Assembly (NCBI GenBank): GCA_965247385.1
Contig: CBDFHG010000007.1
Location: forward strand, 62,001 to 126,000
Direction of reading: 5' to 3'
Length of the DNA: 64,000 bases
DNA from: Thermohalobaculum sp965247385
GTDB taxonomy: Bacteria > Pseudomonadota > Alphaproteobacteria > Rhodobacterales > Rhodobacteraceae
Positions 35,804-45,467 of the stretch are shown here, piece after piece. Made by a program: the position numbers and the translations under genes. Within the stretch, counting starts at the first letter, position 1; each line of letters begins with the position of its first letter. The notes beneath the pieces were generated by a model. It did not search any database and was not told where the DNA came from. It saw only the letters and a list, made by a program, of their open reading frames with translations.

Positions 35804-36060
35804 GCGCTTTAACCGAGCGCAACGCATGTAGAAGAGAGATGACCTGGCGCCAATGGATCGAGGAGCAAGGCCGGGGCCATCTCCGCCCGCCTTGGCTGGA
35901 AAGTGTGCGCGCAAGCGCCCCTGCGCGGCCGCCTAGAGCGACACCGCGATTGCCTCGATCCACTTGCGCTTTTGCGCGAGCGACGGCCCGACCCCATAGC
36001 GGGGCCGGGCGATTGCGCGGCCCATGAGATCCGCCTGTATGCGCTCAGGGACCTCGGCCG
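35804..36060. other. Spacer between DndB-like gene and remnant
   Basis: GC content rises again to the host level here. No intact gene is recognised; part of it may belong to the decayed reading frame that follows. Confidence 0.3.
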
Positions 36061-36200
36061 TGACGGGCGAAGTCGGTGTTTCATTTCGATGTGCAGGGGC
36101 AGGTGGCGAAATCCACCCATGCCGGGATTCCTTGGCTGCGCCTCATCCGCCAGCGGCTCGGAAGCCGCGTGCATTTCTGGCCGTTCGACGGCTGGGACAG
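36061..36200 (+). pseudogene. Remnant of a DUF429-like hypothetical protein
   Basis: A plus-strand frame encodes FDVQGQVAKSTHAGIPWLRL, then RQRLGSRVHFWPFDGWD, which I recall from a conserved hypothetical family (RNase H-like, DUF429-type). The reading then becomes unrelated, so only a middle fragment survives. It lies just inside the tRNA-Phe at the island edge. Confidence 0.35.
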
Positions 36201-36316
36201 CCGATACAGCCGGCCGGCTTCCAAAGCAATCCCTTGCCTATTCCCTCGCAAGAGGTTGTTAATCGGTTGCTGACACCCCAGCAATTCTCGATGATGATGT
36301 ATAAGTTCTTGATTTT

Positions 36317-36392
<76 letters not shown>

Positions 36393-36539
36393 CGCCGGGT
36401 GCCAACCCCAAGGTGCCTCCTGGGGGGTCAGCGCGTGTGCGCGGGGTTTTAGGCGAAAGGCGAAACTCTGTCCAGCGGCAAAATCGCGGCAAATGCGGCT
36501 GATCGGTCCCGCCGAGCGCACCCAAGCCGATCGCGGTGA

Positions 36540-37028
36540 TTACTTCGCCACGGCGCCCGCGGCGATAGCGGCGAAGATCCCGTCGAGTTCGGCGGCGATG
36601 GTGCTCAGCTCGGCACCGCCCTCATCGAGATAAGGCGCGAAGACCCCGCTCGGGGTCTTGTAGGACAGGGACGCAGTGCCGTCCGCGTTCTCGGTGACGT
36701 AAAACCGGATCGGCGCCTCGATCATCGCCGCGGTGCTGGTCGCCAGTGCCCGCACCGCATAGTCGTTGCGATAGACCCCGACCACCCGGTTGCCCGGGAT
36801 GGTGATCCCACGCTTCGCAGCGGCCCCGGTCGGGCCGGCCTGGGTGACTATGAACATGCCCTCGGCCTTGATCGCCGCTTTCAGGCTGTCGAGCAGATCG
36901 CCGTAGGACTGCGCCGTGTCGTGCACCGCCCACCCCTCGCGCGGGGCGATCGAGCCCGCATGAACCCCGGAGAAGATAAGCGGGGCGGCAATCAGTAGAG
37001 CGGCAACGAAGGCAACGAAGCGCTTCAC
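36540..37028 (-). CDS. DUF302 domain protein, exported
   Basis: 162 residues from GTG 37028, chosen because GAGGGA lies about 8 bp upstream and the N-terminus (KRFVAFVAALLIAAPLIFSG) is a signal peptide. The mature part contains a DUF302 domain (SYGDLLDSLKAAIKAEGMFI, IRFYVTEN). DUF302 proteins are often found with sulfur-related genes. Here it is 20 bp downstream of a YeeE/YedE transporter in the same direction, suggesting a shared operon. Confidence 0.8.
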   Translation of the reverse strand: MKRFVAFVAALLIAAPLIFSGVHAGSIAPREGWAVHDTAQSYGDLLDSLKAAIKAEGMFIVTQAGPTGAAAKRGITIPGNRVVGVYRNDYAVRALATSTAAMIEAPIRFYVTENADGTASLSYKTPSGVFAPYLDEGGAELSTIAAELDGIFAAIAAGAVAK

Positions 37029-37048
37029 GGTATTTTCCCTCTTCAAGC

Positions 37049-38251
37049 TCAGATCGTTGCGCTGCGCAGCGGCAGCGGCGGGTCCATTCTCAGTACGGCG
37101 CGAAAGCGGGTGCCCAGCAGGCTGCCGGCGAAGCCCCAGACCAGCCACCACCAGCCATGCATCGAACCCGAGACGACGCCGCCCAGGAACGCGCCGATAT
37201 TGCAGCCATAGGCCAGCCGCGCGCCATAGCCCATCAGCAGCCCGCCAATGACGGCAGTAAGGATATCGCGCGCCGAGAGTCGCCACTGCGGCACGAACCG
37301 CCCGGCAATGCTGGCCGCCGCCATCGCCCCGAGGATAATGCCGAAATTCATCACCGAGGTCCGGTGGGTGAAGACACTGGCCTCAAGCTGCCCCTTGCGC
37401 CAGCCCTGCCAGTAGGTCCAGTCGGCGACCGGAATGCCCACCGCGTCGAAGACCTTGGCGCCCCACAGCGCGAACCCGGCCGTCACGCCCCAGGGCCGCT
37501 GGAACAGCACGAACGACCCGATCCCGACCAGCGCCAGCGCCAGCGCGCCGATGAGCAGGGACCATTTGCCCCGCAGCAGCGACTCGGTCCCCCGCACCGG
37601 CTCCAACGCGCCATGCGCACGCCGCTCGATCACGACCGAGCCCAGCCAGATCGCCGTCAGCAGCACCAACAGCGCCGCCAGCCCGCCCAGCGGCCCAAAC
37701 TCGTTGACCAGCGAGGTGCCGCGGATGTTCGGAATGCCAGTCATTTGCGTCAGCTTTGCCCAGAATTCCGGGATATGCGCCGTCGCCCAGACCGAGCCAA
37801 GCACGAAGAACGCCAGCGTTATGACCATGCGGGTCGAGCCGCCGCCGGCGGTGAACAGCGTGCCCGAGGCACAGCCACCTCCCAGTTGCATGCCGACCCC
37901 GAAGGTGAAGGCGCCGATCGCCGACATCATCCCCATCGGCATGATCACCGGGTACATCTTCCAGCCGGTGACATCCTGATAACCGATCAGCAGATAGGTC
38001 ACGGCACAGGTAAGGCCGATCAGTATCATCTGGGCACGCAGCCCGGCGCCGCGCCGCTCGCGGCTCATGCGCCGCCAGGCGCCGGTGAAGCCGAACGAGG
38101 CGTGATAGAGACCGAAACCGGCAAAGCCGCCGAGCAGCGCGCCCAGGAAATATTTCGCCCCCTCACCATCATACCCTCCCCGCGCCACATACGCGGCCAG
38201 GGCCACGCCGAACAGCGCCGCAAGTGACAGGATCAGATGGCCGCGTTGCAT
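37049..38251 (-). CDS. YeeE/YedE family sulfur-compound transporter
   Basis: 400 residues, about nine or ten membrane helices. Two family motifs with pore cysteines are visible: GGGCASGTLF (middle) and AYGCNIGAFLGG (C-terminal). The characterised relative TsuA/YeeE imports thiosulfate. It is the first gene of a two-gene minus-strand unit with the DUF302 protein. Substrate here is inferred from the family. Confidence 0.85.
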   Translation of the reverse strand: MQRGHLILSLAALFGVALAAYVARGGYDGEGAKYFLGALLGGFAGFGLYHASFGFTGAWRRMSRERRGAGLRAQMILIGLTCAVTYLLIGYQDVTGWKMYPVIMPMGMMSAIGAFTFGVGMQLGGGCASGTLFTAGGGSTRMVITLAFFVLGSVWATAHIPEFWAKLTQMTGIPNIRGTSLVNEFGPLGGLAALLVLLTAIWLGSVVIERRAHGALEPVRGTESLLRGKWSLLIGALALALVGIGSFVLFQRPWGVTAGFALWGAKVFDAVGIPVADWTYWQGWRKGQLEASVFTHRTSVMNFGIILGAMAAASIAGRFVPQWRLSARDILTAVIGGLLMGYGARLAYGCNIGAFLGGVVSGSMHGWWWLVWGFAGSLLGTRFRAVLRMDPPLPLRSATI

Positions 38252-38478
38252 TCAGTCCTCTCGGTTCATCACATCTGTTTTATCAACAGAGCCAACCGGC
38301 CGGTTTTATTTCAAACCGACCCCGATTTAGCGGATTTTACGGTTTTTGGGCGGGTTCTACCATCGCTGAAGGTCACAACTGGGTGAACGGGTGTCGGTTT
38401 CCCGAAACATCGCGTGCATCTTATGGCATCGAGCGAAACCCGCTGGCATCTGGTCGGCCACCAAACAGGACACCAACG

Positions 38479-39875
38479 ATGCCCGCATCAGACGCCGCCA
38501 GCCTGCCCATGACCTTGGAGAATCGTCAGGCAGCAGCGGCGTGGGACAGGTTGGTCACGGCCTTCCTGGCACATTCCGCCAGCACCCCTGACCACCTCGG
38601 CGAGGTGCTGAAGCTGGCCCCGGATTTTGCCTTGGGCTGGGCTACCAAGGGTTTGTTCTACCTGCTGCTCGGTCGCTCCGAGATGAAACCTGTCGCGGTC
38701 GAGGCGCTGGCGAATGCCCAGGCAGCGGCCCGGACCACAGGGGTGTACGCGGGGGTGTACGCGGGGGTGTACGCGGGGGTGTACGCGGGGGTGTACGCGG
38801 GGGCGTACGCGGCGGTGTCCCAGCGCGAATCTGGTTATGTCGAGGCGCTCGCCGCTTACCTGGCCGGTCACCCGTCGCAGGCAGCCAGTATCCTGGACCG
38901 GGTACTGGAGCGCCATCCCCGGGACGCCTTGGCCATGAAGCTGATCCACGCCATCCACTTCTTGCTGGGCGACCGGCACGGAATGCTGGCCTCACTGCGC
39001 TCGGTGATCGATCACTACGGTCCGGCGCATCCCCATGCGGGCTACGCCATGGGCTGCATGCCCTTCGCGCTCGAGGAGAACGGGTTCTACCCGGAGGCCG
39101 AACGCCTTGGCCGGGCCGGGCTGGAACTGGCGCTGGACGATGCCTGGGGGCTGCACGCGGTTGCCCATGTCTGCGACATGACGGCCCGGAACGATGCCAG
39201 CGTCGCCTGGCTGTCCTCACAGACAGAACGTTGGGCGCATTGCAACAATTTCGGCTATCATGTGTGGTGGCACCTGGCGCTGTTCCATCTTGATCGGGGC
39301 GAGTTCGAACGGGTGCCGGATCTCTATGATGGCAAGATACGGGCCGAACATACCGACGACTACCGCGATATCGCGAACGGTGCGGCGATGCTGGTGCGGC
39401 TCGAGATCGAGGGCATTGATGTCGGCGGGCCGGGTTGAGGACGGCGCGGTGGTCTTCGCCGACCTGCACTACCTGCTGTCGCTCCACGGCGGCGAACGCG
39501 ACGCCGAGGCCGAGATGCTGAGCCCGCATCGCCCGCGACGCGCAGTACATCAGGGCACGACATGCACGAGGTGGCGGCGGTGGTGGGGCTGCCGGAGGCG
39601 CACGGGCTTGCCGCCTTCCGCGCCGGGAACTATGACATCGCCTTCCAGCAGCTGCGCCATGCCCGCCCCTTGCTGCAGCGGATCGGCGCAGCCACGCCCA
39701 GCGGGACGTGTTCAGCCGCCTGCTGATCGAGGCGGCCATCCGGGCACAGCGCTGGCGCGAGGCGGAGGATGAACTGGTATCGCGCGCTCGGCGTCGCGGC
39801 GCCGAGGACGGCTTCACCAGCCGACGGCGCGAGGCAATCGCCAGACTGCGCATGGCCGGGTTGGCGGCGGAATGA
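38479..39875 (+). pseudogene. TPR protein (TTC38-like), frameshifted, with a minisatellite
   Basis: From ATG 38479 the product resembles tetratricopeptide-repeat protein 38 homologues (LKLAPDFALGWATKGLFYLLL, HPRDALAMKLIHAIHFLLGD, AVAHVCDMTARNDASVAWL). The frame ends early at 39438; matching sequence continues in other frames (VFADLHYLLSLHGG near 39450, AAFRAGNYDIAFQQLRHARP near 39610, then AAIRAQRWREAEDEL) to TGA at 39873-39875. At least two frameshifts have broken it. Residues encoded by the repeat at 38740-38811 are five VYAG units, absent from a normal TPR. Confidence 0.75.
38740..38811 (+). repeat. 12-bp tandem repeat (6 units) inside the TPR gene
   Basis: Five exact copies of GGGGTGTACGCG and a sixth with one T-to-C change, 72 bp in all. 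The unit is a multiple of three, so copy number changes stay in frame and only vary the number of Val-Tyr-Ala-Gly units. Confidence 0.95.
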
Positions 39876-39930
39876 TCGGGCTGGAATGATCCCGCTGGAA
39901 TGATAGGGGGACCGCGTTAGAAGGGTGCGC

Positions 39931-41532
39931 ATGACCACGAACAGGCCAACATCACAATCTTTCGCGGCCGGCGCGCCGCGCGACCCGCGGCTGGATTTCT
40001 TCCGCGGGATGGCGATGTTCATCATCCTTCTGGCCCATACCCCCGGCAATACCTGGACCCTGTGGATTCCGGCGCGCTTCGGCTTCTCCGACGCCACCGA
40101 GATCTTCGTCTTCTGCTCCGGCATGGCCTCGTCGCTGGCTTTCGGCGCGGTGTTCGTCAAGCGCGGCTGGCTGATGGGCACGGCGCGCGTCGTCTTCCGG
40201 GTCTGGCAGGTCTACTGGGCCCATATCGGGATTTTTCTCGCCACCACGATCATGCTCTTCGCCATCGACCATTTCGGGATCGGCCTGGAAGGCAAGAAAT
40301 ACATCGCCTCACCCTATGTCGTCCCGTTCTTCACCAAGACCGGCGAGGCGGTGCTCGGGCTGATGACCCTGACCTGGGTGCCGGGGCTGTTCGACATCCT
40401 GCCGATGTATCTGGTGGTTCTGGCCATGGTGCCCATGGTCATGGCGCTGCACCGTGCCGGCGGGCGTTGGGCAGTGTTCACCTTCGTCATCGCGCTGTGG
40501 TTGGCGGTGAACCTTGCCGGCTACGCCCGCAGGGTTGACGGGGCGGAGGGTGATCTGCTGCTCTGGCAATCGGGCCTGGCCAGCCTTGGCGGATACTTCA
40601 CCTGGATGAACCTGCCGTCGAATCCCTTCGGCGAGCATACCTGGTTTTTCAATCCCTTCGGTTGGCAGCTGGTGTTCTTCACCGGTTTCGCCTTCGGCAT
40701 GAAGTGGTTGCCCGCGCCGCCGGTGCGGCGCTGGCTGGTGATCACGGCGGCGGCCTATGTGGTTCTGGTGGTGCCGTTCGCCTGGTTCAAGATCCACCAG
40801 GGCATCTACCTGCCCCAGGACTGGGCGCTGGCACAGTGGATCACCGAGGCCCGCGCGGTGATCGAACCGATGAGGTGGAAGAGCTGGATCGGCGGGCTGC
40901 GCTACCTGCATTTCCTCGCGCTCGCCTATATCGCCTGGGTCGCGGTCGGGCCTGGCGGCGTGCGGCTGAGCGGCGGTATCCGCCCGCGCGGGGCCGCGCC
41001 CTGGCCGGTGCTGCTGGGCGCGGGCGCGGTGGCGCTTATGACCGTGCCCTACACCTATATCGACGAGATCAAGGCGCTGAGTCCGGCGCTGGACGCCTGG
41101 CTCTTGGCCAACATCCCGCTGGTCCATGGCGACCGCATCGGGCTGGTCCAGATCGCCCATCTGGTGGCGCTGATCATCCTGGTCTGGGCGGCGCTTGGGC
41201 CGCGGGCGCGCAACTGGCTGTCCTGCGATCTGGTCATCATGGCGGTGCCGGTGATCCGCAAGGTCGGCACCCAGTCGCTGGCGGTGTTCATGGCGTCGAT
41301 CCCGCTGGCCCGGTTCAACGGCTGGGTGCTCGACATGATCGGCCGCGACGTCTGGGCCCGGGCCGGGGTGAACCTGACCGGTTTTGCGGTTCTGATCGCG
41401 GTTGCCTACATTGTTTCGTGGTTCAAGGGCCATCCCTGGCGCGCGCAACCGCCCGCCAGGACGGCAACGGATGAGCAGCCAGGCGCGGCCGACGGGCGCT
41501 GCCAGCCGCGCCTTGCGGCGATGCGGGCCTGA
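39931..41532 (+). CDS. opgC: OpgC-family membrane acyltransferase
   Basis: 533 residues from ATG 39931, with GAAGG 6 bp upstream. About ten membrane helices. The N-terminal RDPRLDFFRGMAMFIILLAHTPGNTW and SDATEIFVFCSGM segments are typical of OpgC, which adds succinyl groups to periplasmic glucans. The last 40 residues are polar and low-complexity. The glucosyltransferase opgH is 5 kb downstream, separated by unrelated genes. Acyl donor and acceptor are inferred from the family. Confidence 0.82.
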   Translation: MTTNRPTSQSFAAGAPRDPRLDFFRGMAMFIILLAHTPGNTWTLWIPARFGFSDATEIFVFCSGMASSLAFGAVFVKRGWLMGTARVVFRVWQVYWAHIGIFLATTIMLFAIDHFGIGLEGKKYIASPYVVPFFTKTGEAVLGLMTLTWVPGLFDILPMYLVVLAMVPMVMALHRAGGRWAVFTFVIALWLAVNLAGYARRVDGAEGDLLLWQSGLASLGGYFTWMNLPSNPFGEHTWFFNPFGWQLVFFTGFAFGMKWLPAPPVRRWLVITAAAYVVLVVPFAWFKIHQGIYLPQDWALAQWITEARAVIEPMRWKSWIGGLRYLHFLALAYIAWVAVGPGGVRLSGGIRPRGAAPWPVLLGAGAVALMTVPYTYIDEIKALSPALDAWLLANIPLVHGDRIGLVQIAHLVALIILVWAALGPRARNWLSCDLVIMAVPVIRKVGTQSLAVFMASIPLARFNGWVLDMIGRDVWARAGVNLTGFAVLIAVAYIVSWFKGHPWRAQPPARTATDEQPGAADGRCQPRLAAMRA

Positions 41533-41556
41533 CGGCCCCGAGGGAGGGAGAGAGCC

Positions 41557-42306
41557 GTGTTCGTACAGGCAAGCCCCAGCGCGGCTAAATCCCGCGTCAT
41601 GGAATACGACCCGGAGACGGCGCTGAACCGCCTGCGTCGGCATCGCGGAGACGGCTCCGCAGACGGCTCGATCGTGATCGGCCAGCTTGGCCAGTCGCTG
41701 GACGGGCGCATCGCCACCCCGACCGGGGCATCGAAATACATCAACGGCGACGAGGCGCTGTGCCACCTGCACCGGATCCGCGCCGAGGTCGATGCGGTGA
41801 TCGTCGGCATCAGCACCGCGATTGCCGACAATCCGCAGTTGACCACCCGCCGCGTTGAGGGCCCGAACCCGGTGCGGGTGGTGATCGACCCGAACGGCCG
41901 CCTGCCCGCCGGCCTGACGATGCTCAACGACAATGCCGCCCCGGTGCTGGTGGTGACCTGCCCGGGCCGCGCCGTGCCGAAGGGTGCCCAGGCGCTGGAG
42001 ATGCAGTGTAACGGCAGCGGAAACATCGAGCCGGAGGCAATGGTCCGGGCGCTGGCGGCGCGCGGCATGCGCCGCCTGCTGGTCGAGGGCGGGGCCGAGA
42101 CCCTGGCCCGCTTCCTGAACGCCGCCGCGATCGACGAGTTGCACCTGATGGTGGCGCCCATCGTACTGGGTTCAGGCAAAACCGGGTTGAACCTGGCGCC
42201 GATCTCCGAGCTTCACGAGGCGATGCGCCCGCTGGTCAGAACCATGCGTTTCAAGGATGGAGATATGCTATGCATGTGCGACATGCGCATGTCCGACGCA
42301 GCCTGA
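41557..42306 (+). CDS. RibD C-terminal-type pyrimidine/pterin reductase
   Basis: 249 residues. The fold is that of RibD reductase and dihydrofolate reductase relatives: GQLGQSLDGRIA at residues 42-53, RAEVDAVIVGISTAIADNPQLT, and LLVEGGAETLARF near residue 175, all NADPH and substrate-site signatures of the RibD_C family. There is no deaminase domain, so it is not a complete RibD. It lies near a PTPS-like enzyme and may reduce a pterin rather than a riboflavin precursor; that is inference. Confidence 0.8.
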   Translation: MFVQASPSAAKSRVMEYDPETALNRLRRHRGDGSADGSIVIGQLGQSLDGRIATPTGASKYINGDEALCHLHRIRAEVDAVIVGISTAIADNPQLTTRRVEGPNPVRVVIDPNGRLPAGLTMLNDNAAPVLVVTCPGRAVPKGAQALEMQCNGSGNIEPEAMVRALAARGMRRLLVEGGAETLARFLNAAAIDELHLMVAPIVLGSGKTGLNLAPISELHEAMRPLVRTMRFKDGDMLCMCDMRMSDAA

Positions 42307-42342
42307 GCGGAGACCCGGGCGCTGCATGAAAGGGAGAAAACG

Positions 42343-42897
42343 ATGACCGGCTATCCCCGCTACACCTTGGCTCAACGGCTGATCCATTGGGCGATCGCGG
42401 TAATCGCGATCTGCGTGTTGTCGGTCGGGCTGACACTGGGCACCCTCGGCTTCGACGGGGTCAAGGCCACCTTCGGCATCGAGACGACCAACCTGCTCTA
42501 CAAATACCACAAGACCTTCGGCGTGATCCTGCTGAGCCTGATGACCCTGCGGCTGATCCTGAGGCTGACCCTGGGCCGCCCGGACTACGACCCGCCCTTG
42601 CCGCGCTTCAACAAGGTGGCGAGCGAGGCGGTCCACGGCCTGCTCTACGTGGCGCTGCTGATCCAGCCGATGCTGGGCTGGGCGGCAACAGCGGCGGGGG
42701 GATTTCCGGTCGAGTTCTTCAATTCGAAGCTGCCCGGCCTGATCGCCAAGGACAAGGCACTGTCCGAGACGCTATACGGCCTGCACGGGGCGGTCGGCTG
42801 GACGATTATTACGCTGATCGCCATCCATATCAGCGCGGCGCTGATGCATGCGTTCATCAAGCGCGATACGGTGATGAAGCGGATGAGCCTGTTCTGA
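42343..42897 (+). CDS. Cytochrome b561 family protein
   Basis: 184 residues, four membrane helices. Histidines in the expected places for two b hemes: H15 (QRLIHWAIA), H56 (YKYHKTFG), and those in AVHGLLY-like and AIHISAALMHAF segments. The bacterial members shuttle electrons between membrane donors and quinones or quench superoxide. It follows the RibD-like gene by 36 bp, suggesting co-transcription. Confidence 0.85.
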   Translation: MTGYPRYTLAQRLIHWAIAVIAICVLSVGLTLGTLGFDGVKATFGIETTNLLYKYHKTFGVILLSLMTLRLILRLTLGRPDYDPPLPRFNKVASEAVHGLLYVALLIQPMLGWAATAAGGFPVEFFNSKLPGLIAKDKALSETLYGLHGAVGWTIITLIAIHISAALMHAFIKRDTVMKRMSLF

Positions 42898-43095
42898 ACA
42901 GGCCGGATTGCGCCCCTGGGACTGCGCACTAACGCGCGCACTCCGCGGGAAGCGCGGCGGCCCCACCCCCACCCCCTTGCACCGCCACGCGCTCCGCGCG
43001 GGCGGATTCTGGCGGGCCGCTCCAAATGAGCCCCATGCCGCCTCCCCGGAGAGTTTTTTGCGCCTGCTTGAAAGCTGACGCTTTCGGTGCGCCGC

Positions 43096-43140
43096 CTCCC
43101 ACCCCTCCGCCCCGCCAAAGACTCGGCGGGGAGGTGGGAG
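43096..43140. terminator. Imperfect GC-rich hairpin between convergent genes
   Basis: CTCCCACC plus CCCCGCC (43096-43116, with a 6-nt bulge) pairs with GGCGGGGAGGTGGGAG (43125-43140) around the 8-nt loop AAAGACTC. It sits between the 3' ends of the cytochrome b561 and methyltransferase genes. There is no U-tract, so it may be a dispersed palindromic repeat rather than a true terminator. Confidence 0.4.
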
Positions 43141-43173
43141 AGGCAGAGCCGAAAACCCGCAACGTGGATTTCA

Positions 43174-43983
43174 TCACGGGCAATGAACCCGCCGGAAGGC
43201 GGGCGGCAGCGCCAGCAGGTCGCGGTGGCCGATGGCAACGCTTTGCGCACCGATGCGCGCCGTCCGCCATTGGCTCGAACGCTCCGCGCCAACCGCCCCG
43301 GCGACGGCAGCAACCTCGCCCTCGGCGAGCGCCGCGATCAGCTCGCGGTCGCCGGGCCACCGCAATTCCCAATCGCTCGTCGCTTCCCGGACCAGGTAAC
43401 CCTGATCCCGCAGACGGCTGACCAGCTCCGCATGGGCACCCGGCCCCAACGCCGGGCCCAACCCCTTGTCGCGGCACTGATCGGCGTGGAATGCGGCCAG
43501 AACCTCGGCGTCCAGCGGATGAGGCGGGCGCCACTCCTCGCGTCCGTCATAGGTGAGGACGGTGTAGAGCGCGGCGCCGCTGGCGGCCACCAGCGACACC
43601 ACGTGGCCGATCCGGTCCGCACCGCACAGATCGAAGAAGGCCGAGGCGGTGACCAGATCGGGGGCAGGGTCAAAAAGGCCGGGCAACTCCACCGCCAGAT
43701 CCGCCTCGCGCCGTTCGATACTGATATTGGGGCTGGTATTGGGAATCGGTACAGCCCGCGCCAGAAGCCCGGCATCGTTGTCGGCCAGAACCCAATGCTG
43801 GCCAGCTTCGATCAACGGCGCCGTGGCGCGCAGATTGGCCCCGCTCCCGGCCCCGAGGTCGAGAACCCGCATCTCGCCAACGTCAGCAAAATGCCCTCCC
43901 AGCCGCGCCGCAAGACCCCGGTCGCGGGCGCGCGCATCGGCTCCAGCCCGAAGCGCGAGCCAGTCGGCGGAGAACCCGCTCAT
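43174..43983 (-). CDS. Class I SAM-dependent methyltransferase
   Basis: 269 residues from ATG 43983. SAM motif I is VLDLGAGSGANLRATAP; motif II/III is the VTASAFFDLCGADRI stretch. The ATG overlaps the stop of the glycosyltransferase gene (ATGA at 43980-43983). Last gene of a four-gene minus-strand unit. Substrate unknown; the neighbours suggest a glycosylated pterin or similar small molecule. Confidence 0.8.
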   Translation of the reverse strand: MSGFSADWLALRAGADARARDRGLAARLGGHFADVGEMRVLDLGAGSGANLRATAPLIEAGQHWVLADNDAGLLARAVPIPNTSPNISIERREADLAVELPGLFDPAPDLVTASAFFDLCGADRIGHVVSLVAASGAALYTVLTYDGREEWRPPHPLDAEVLAAFHADQCRDKGLGPALGPGAHAELVSRLRDQGYLVREATSDWELRWPGDRELIAALAEGEVAAVAGAVGAERSSQWRTARIGAQSVAIGHRDLLALPPAFRRVHCP

Positions 43984-45062
43984 GGCTTGTTCTCTCTGGG
44001 CGCAGCCTCCCGCAGCACCGAGGCGACCGTCGCCGCAGTCTCCGGCCAGCGGGCAAAGCCCTGCGCCGCCTGCCAGCAGGCATCGCCCAGGCGGGCGCGG
44101 GCTGCACGATCTGCGATCAACGGGGCCAGGGCCGCGCACAAGGCTGGCAGGTCGCCGGGCGCCACCAGCTTCGCCGCCCCCCGCGTCGCCTCGGCCACCG
44201 CCCCGGCAGCACAGCCAACCACCGGCAGCCCATGGGCCATCGCCTCCCGGCAGGCCATGCCGAAGCCCTCATGGCGCGAGGCCAGGGCGAAAAGATCGGC
44301 CCGGTCATAGGCGCGCGCAAGCGCCCCGGCGTCGAGCGGCCCGGCCAACGAGACCCTGCCCTGCAACCCCGCGTCGGCGATCAGCCCGGCCAGTTCCCGC
44401 GCATGGGCAGCATCGCGATCGGCTGGCCCGACGATCGTCAGCCGCCAATCGAGATGCGCCAACCCGGCCAGCGCTCCGATCAGCAGGTCATGCCCCTTGC
44501 GTGGCGTCAGCGAACCGACCGAAAGGATGGCCACACCGGGGCCACCATGGCCCCTGGCGCGGGACGCCTGATCGGTTCCCGGGCAGGCGACCGTCAGCAG
44601 CACCCCAGGCACGGCATACTCCGTGGCCAGGGTCTTGGCGGTGGTGGCGCTGGTGGCAATGACCCGCGCGCAAACGGCCAGCGCCGCGCGCTCGCTCTCG
44701 CGCAGACGCCGGGCGTCCTGCGGCGCGATCCCGGTCTCCAGCGCCAACGAGTGGTGGCAGAGCGCGATCACCGGCCCCGGCAACGCCCGCAGCAAACCCG
44801 CCGGGAGAACACCGAGGGCCAGGCCGTCGATCAGGATCGGGTGGCCCTCGGGCAAGCCGGACAACAATCGCCCGGCCTCCGCCTGATCACCGGGCCCGGG
44901 ATCGGGAAACTCACCCGGCAGGGCCAGATGGGCAAGCGTGACCCCTGCCCCGCTTGCCCCCCCGCCCGCCCCACTCAACTCCGCAAGCAACCGCCGTGCG
45001 TAGCCATAGCCCCCGGTCGGGGCGGCAAGATCGCCGGGGACGGCGAAGGTGGCTGCAGTCAC
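43980..45062 (-). CDS. GT-B glycosyltransferase (GT4-like)
   Basis: 360 residues from GTG 45062. The acceptor-side start (GGYGYARRLLAEL) is followed by the donor domain: VLSVGSLTPRKGHDLLIGAL, then LFALASRHEGFGMACREAMA and GLPVVG, typical of GT4 retaining enzymes (the E-x7-E pair in HEGFGMACREA). The GTG start overlaps the stop of the PTPS-like gene (GTGA), so production is coupled. That link makes a pterin glycosyltransferase plausible, as known for cyanobacterial and Chlorobium pterin glycosides; it is an inference. Confidence 0.8.
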   Translation of the reverse strand: MTAATFAVPGDLAAPTGGYGYARRLLAELSGAGGGASGAGVTLAHLALPGEFPDPGPGDQAEAGRLLSGLPEGHPILIDGLALGVLPAGLLRALPGPVIALCHHSLALETGIAPQDARRLRESERAALAVCARVIATSATTAKTLATEYAVPGVLLTVACPGTDQASRARGHGGPGVAILSVGSLTPRKGHDLLIGALAGLAHLDWRLTIVGPADRDAAHARELAGLIADAGLQGRVSLAGPLDAGALARAYDRADLFALASRHEGFGMACREAMAHGLPVVGCAAGAVAEATRGAAKLVAPGDLPALCAALAPLIADRAARARLGDACWQAAQGFARWPETAATVASVLREAAPRENKP

Positions 45063-45457
45063 AAGATCCCCTCGTACCAGGCGCGCGCTACGTGGCTCTC
45101 GTTCAGCACCACGCGGATCGTTTGCAAGCCATCGGATCCAGGGCCGAGAGCGCCGGAGCGGGCGGCCTCGGCGATCTGGTCGAAGATGTGCTTGCACAGA
45201 TACTCGGTGGTGGTAACGACGCCCTCGAACTGCGCCAAGGCGTCGAGATTGGCGTAGTTCAGCGGTGCCAGCGCCGCCTTCAGCGCCGCATGCGCCCGGC
45301 CAATGTCGACAACGATGCCGTCGACGCTCAACGTCTCGCGAAAGAACGCGACATCGACCACATAGGTCGCGCCATGCAGGCCCTGGGCCGGGCCGAACAC
45401 CTCGCCGGGCAGCGAATGGGCCATCATGATGTGGTCGCGGACTTCAACGGCGAACAT
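45059..45457 (-). CDS. 6-pyruvoyl-tetrahydropterin synthase/QueD family protein
   Basis: 132 residues from ATG 45457 with GAGGAGA upstream. Family features: VRDHIMMAHSL with a zinc-type histidine, GLHGATYVVDVAF, MVVDIGRA-type VVDIGRAHAALKA, the central TTTEYLCKHIFDQI helix (TxE motif), and the closing VVLNESHVARAWYEG with the catalytic glutamate region. The family makes tetrahydropterin or 7-deazaguanine precursors. No queC or queE is adjacent, favouring a pterin product. Confidence 0.82.
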   Translation of the reverse strand: MFAVEVRDHIMMAHSLPGEVFGPAQGLHGATYVVDVAFFRETLSVDGIVVDIGRAHAALKAALAPLNYANLDALAQFEGVVTTTEYLCKHIFDQIAEAARSGALGPGSDGLQTIRVVLNESHVARAWYEGIL

Positions 45458-45467
45458 GGGTGTCTCC

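Noticed and set aside
40309..42144. 611-codon minus-strand frame opposite opgC and the RibD-like gene
   Set aside because: It spans two convincing plus-strand genes and has low-complexity His/Arg/Gln content typical of antisense frames.
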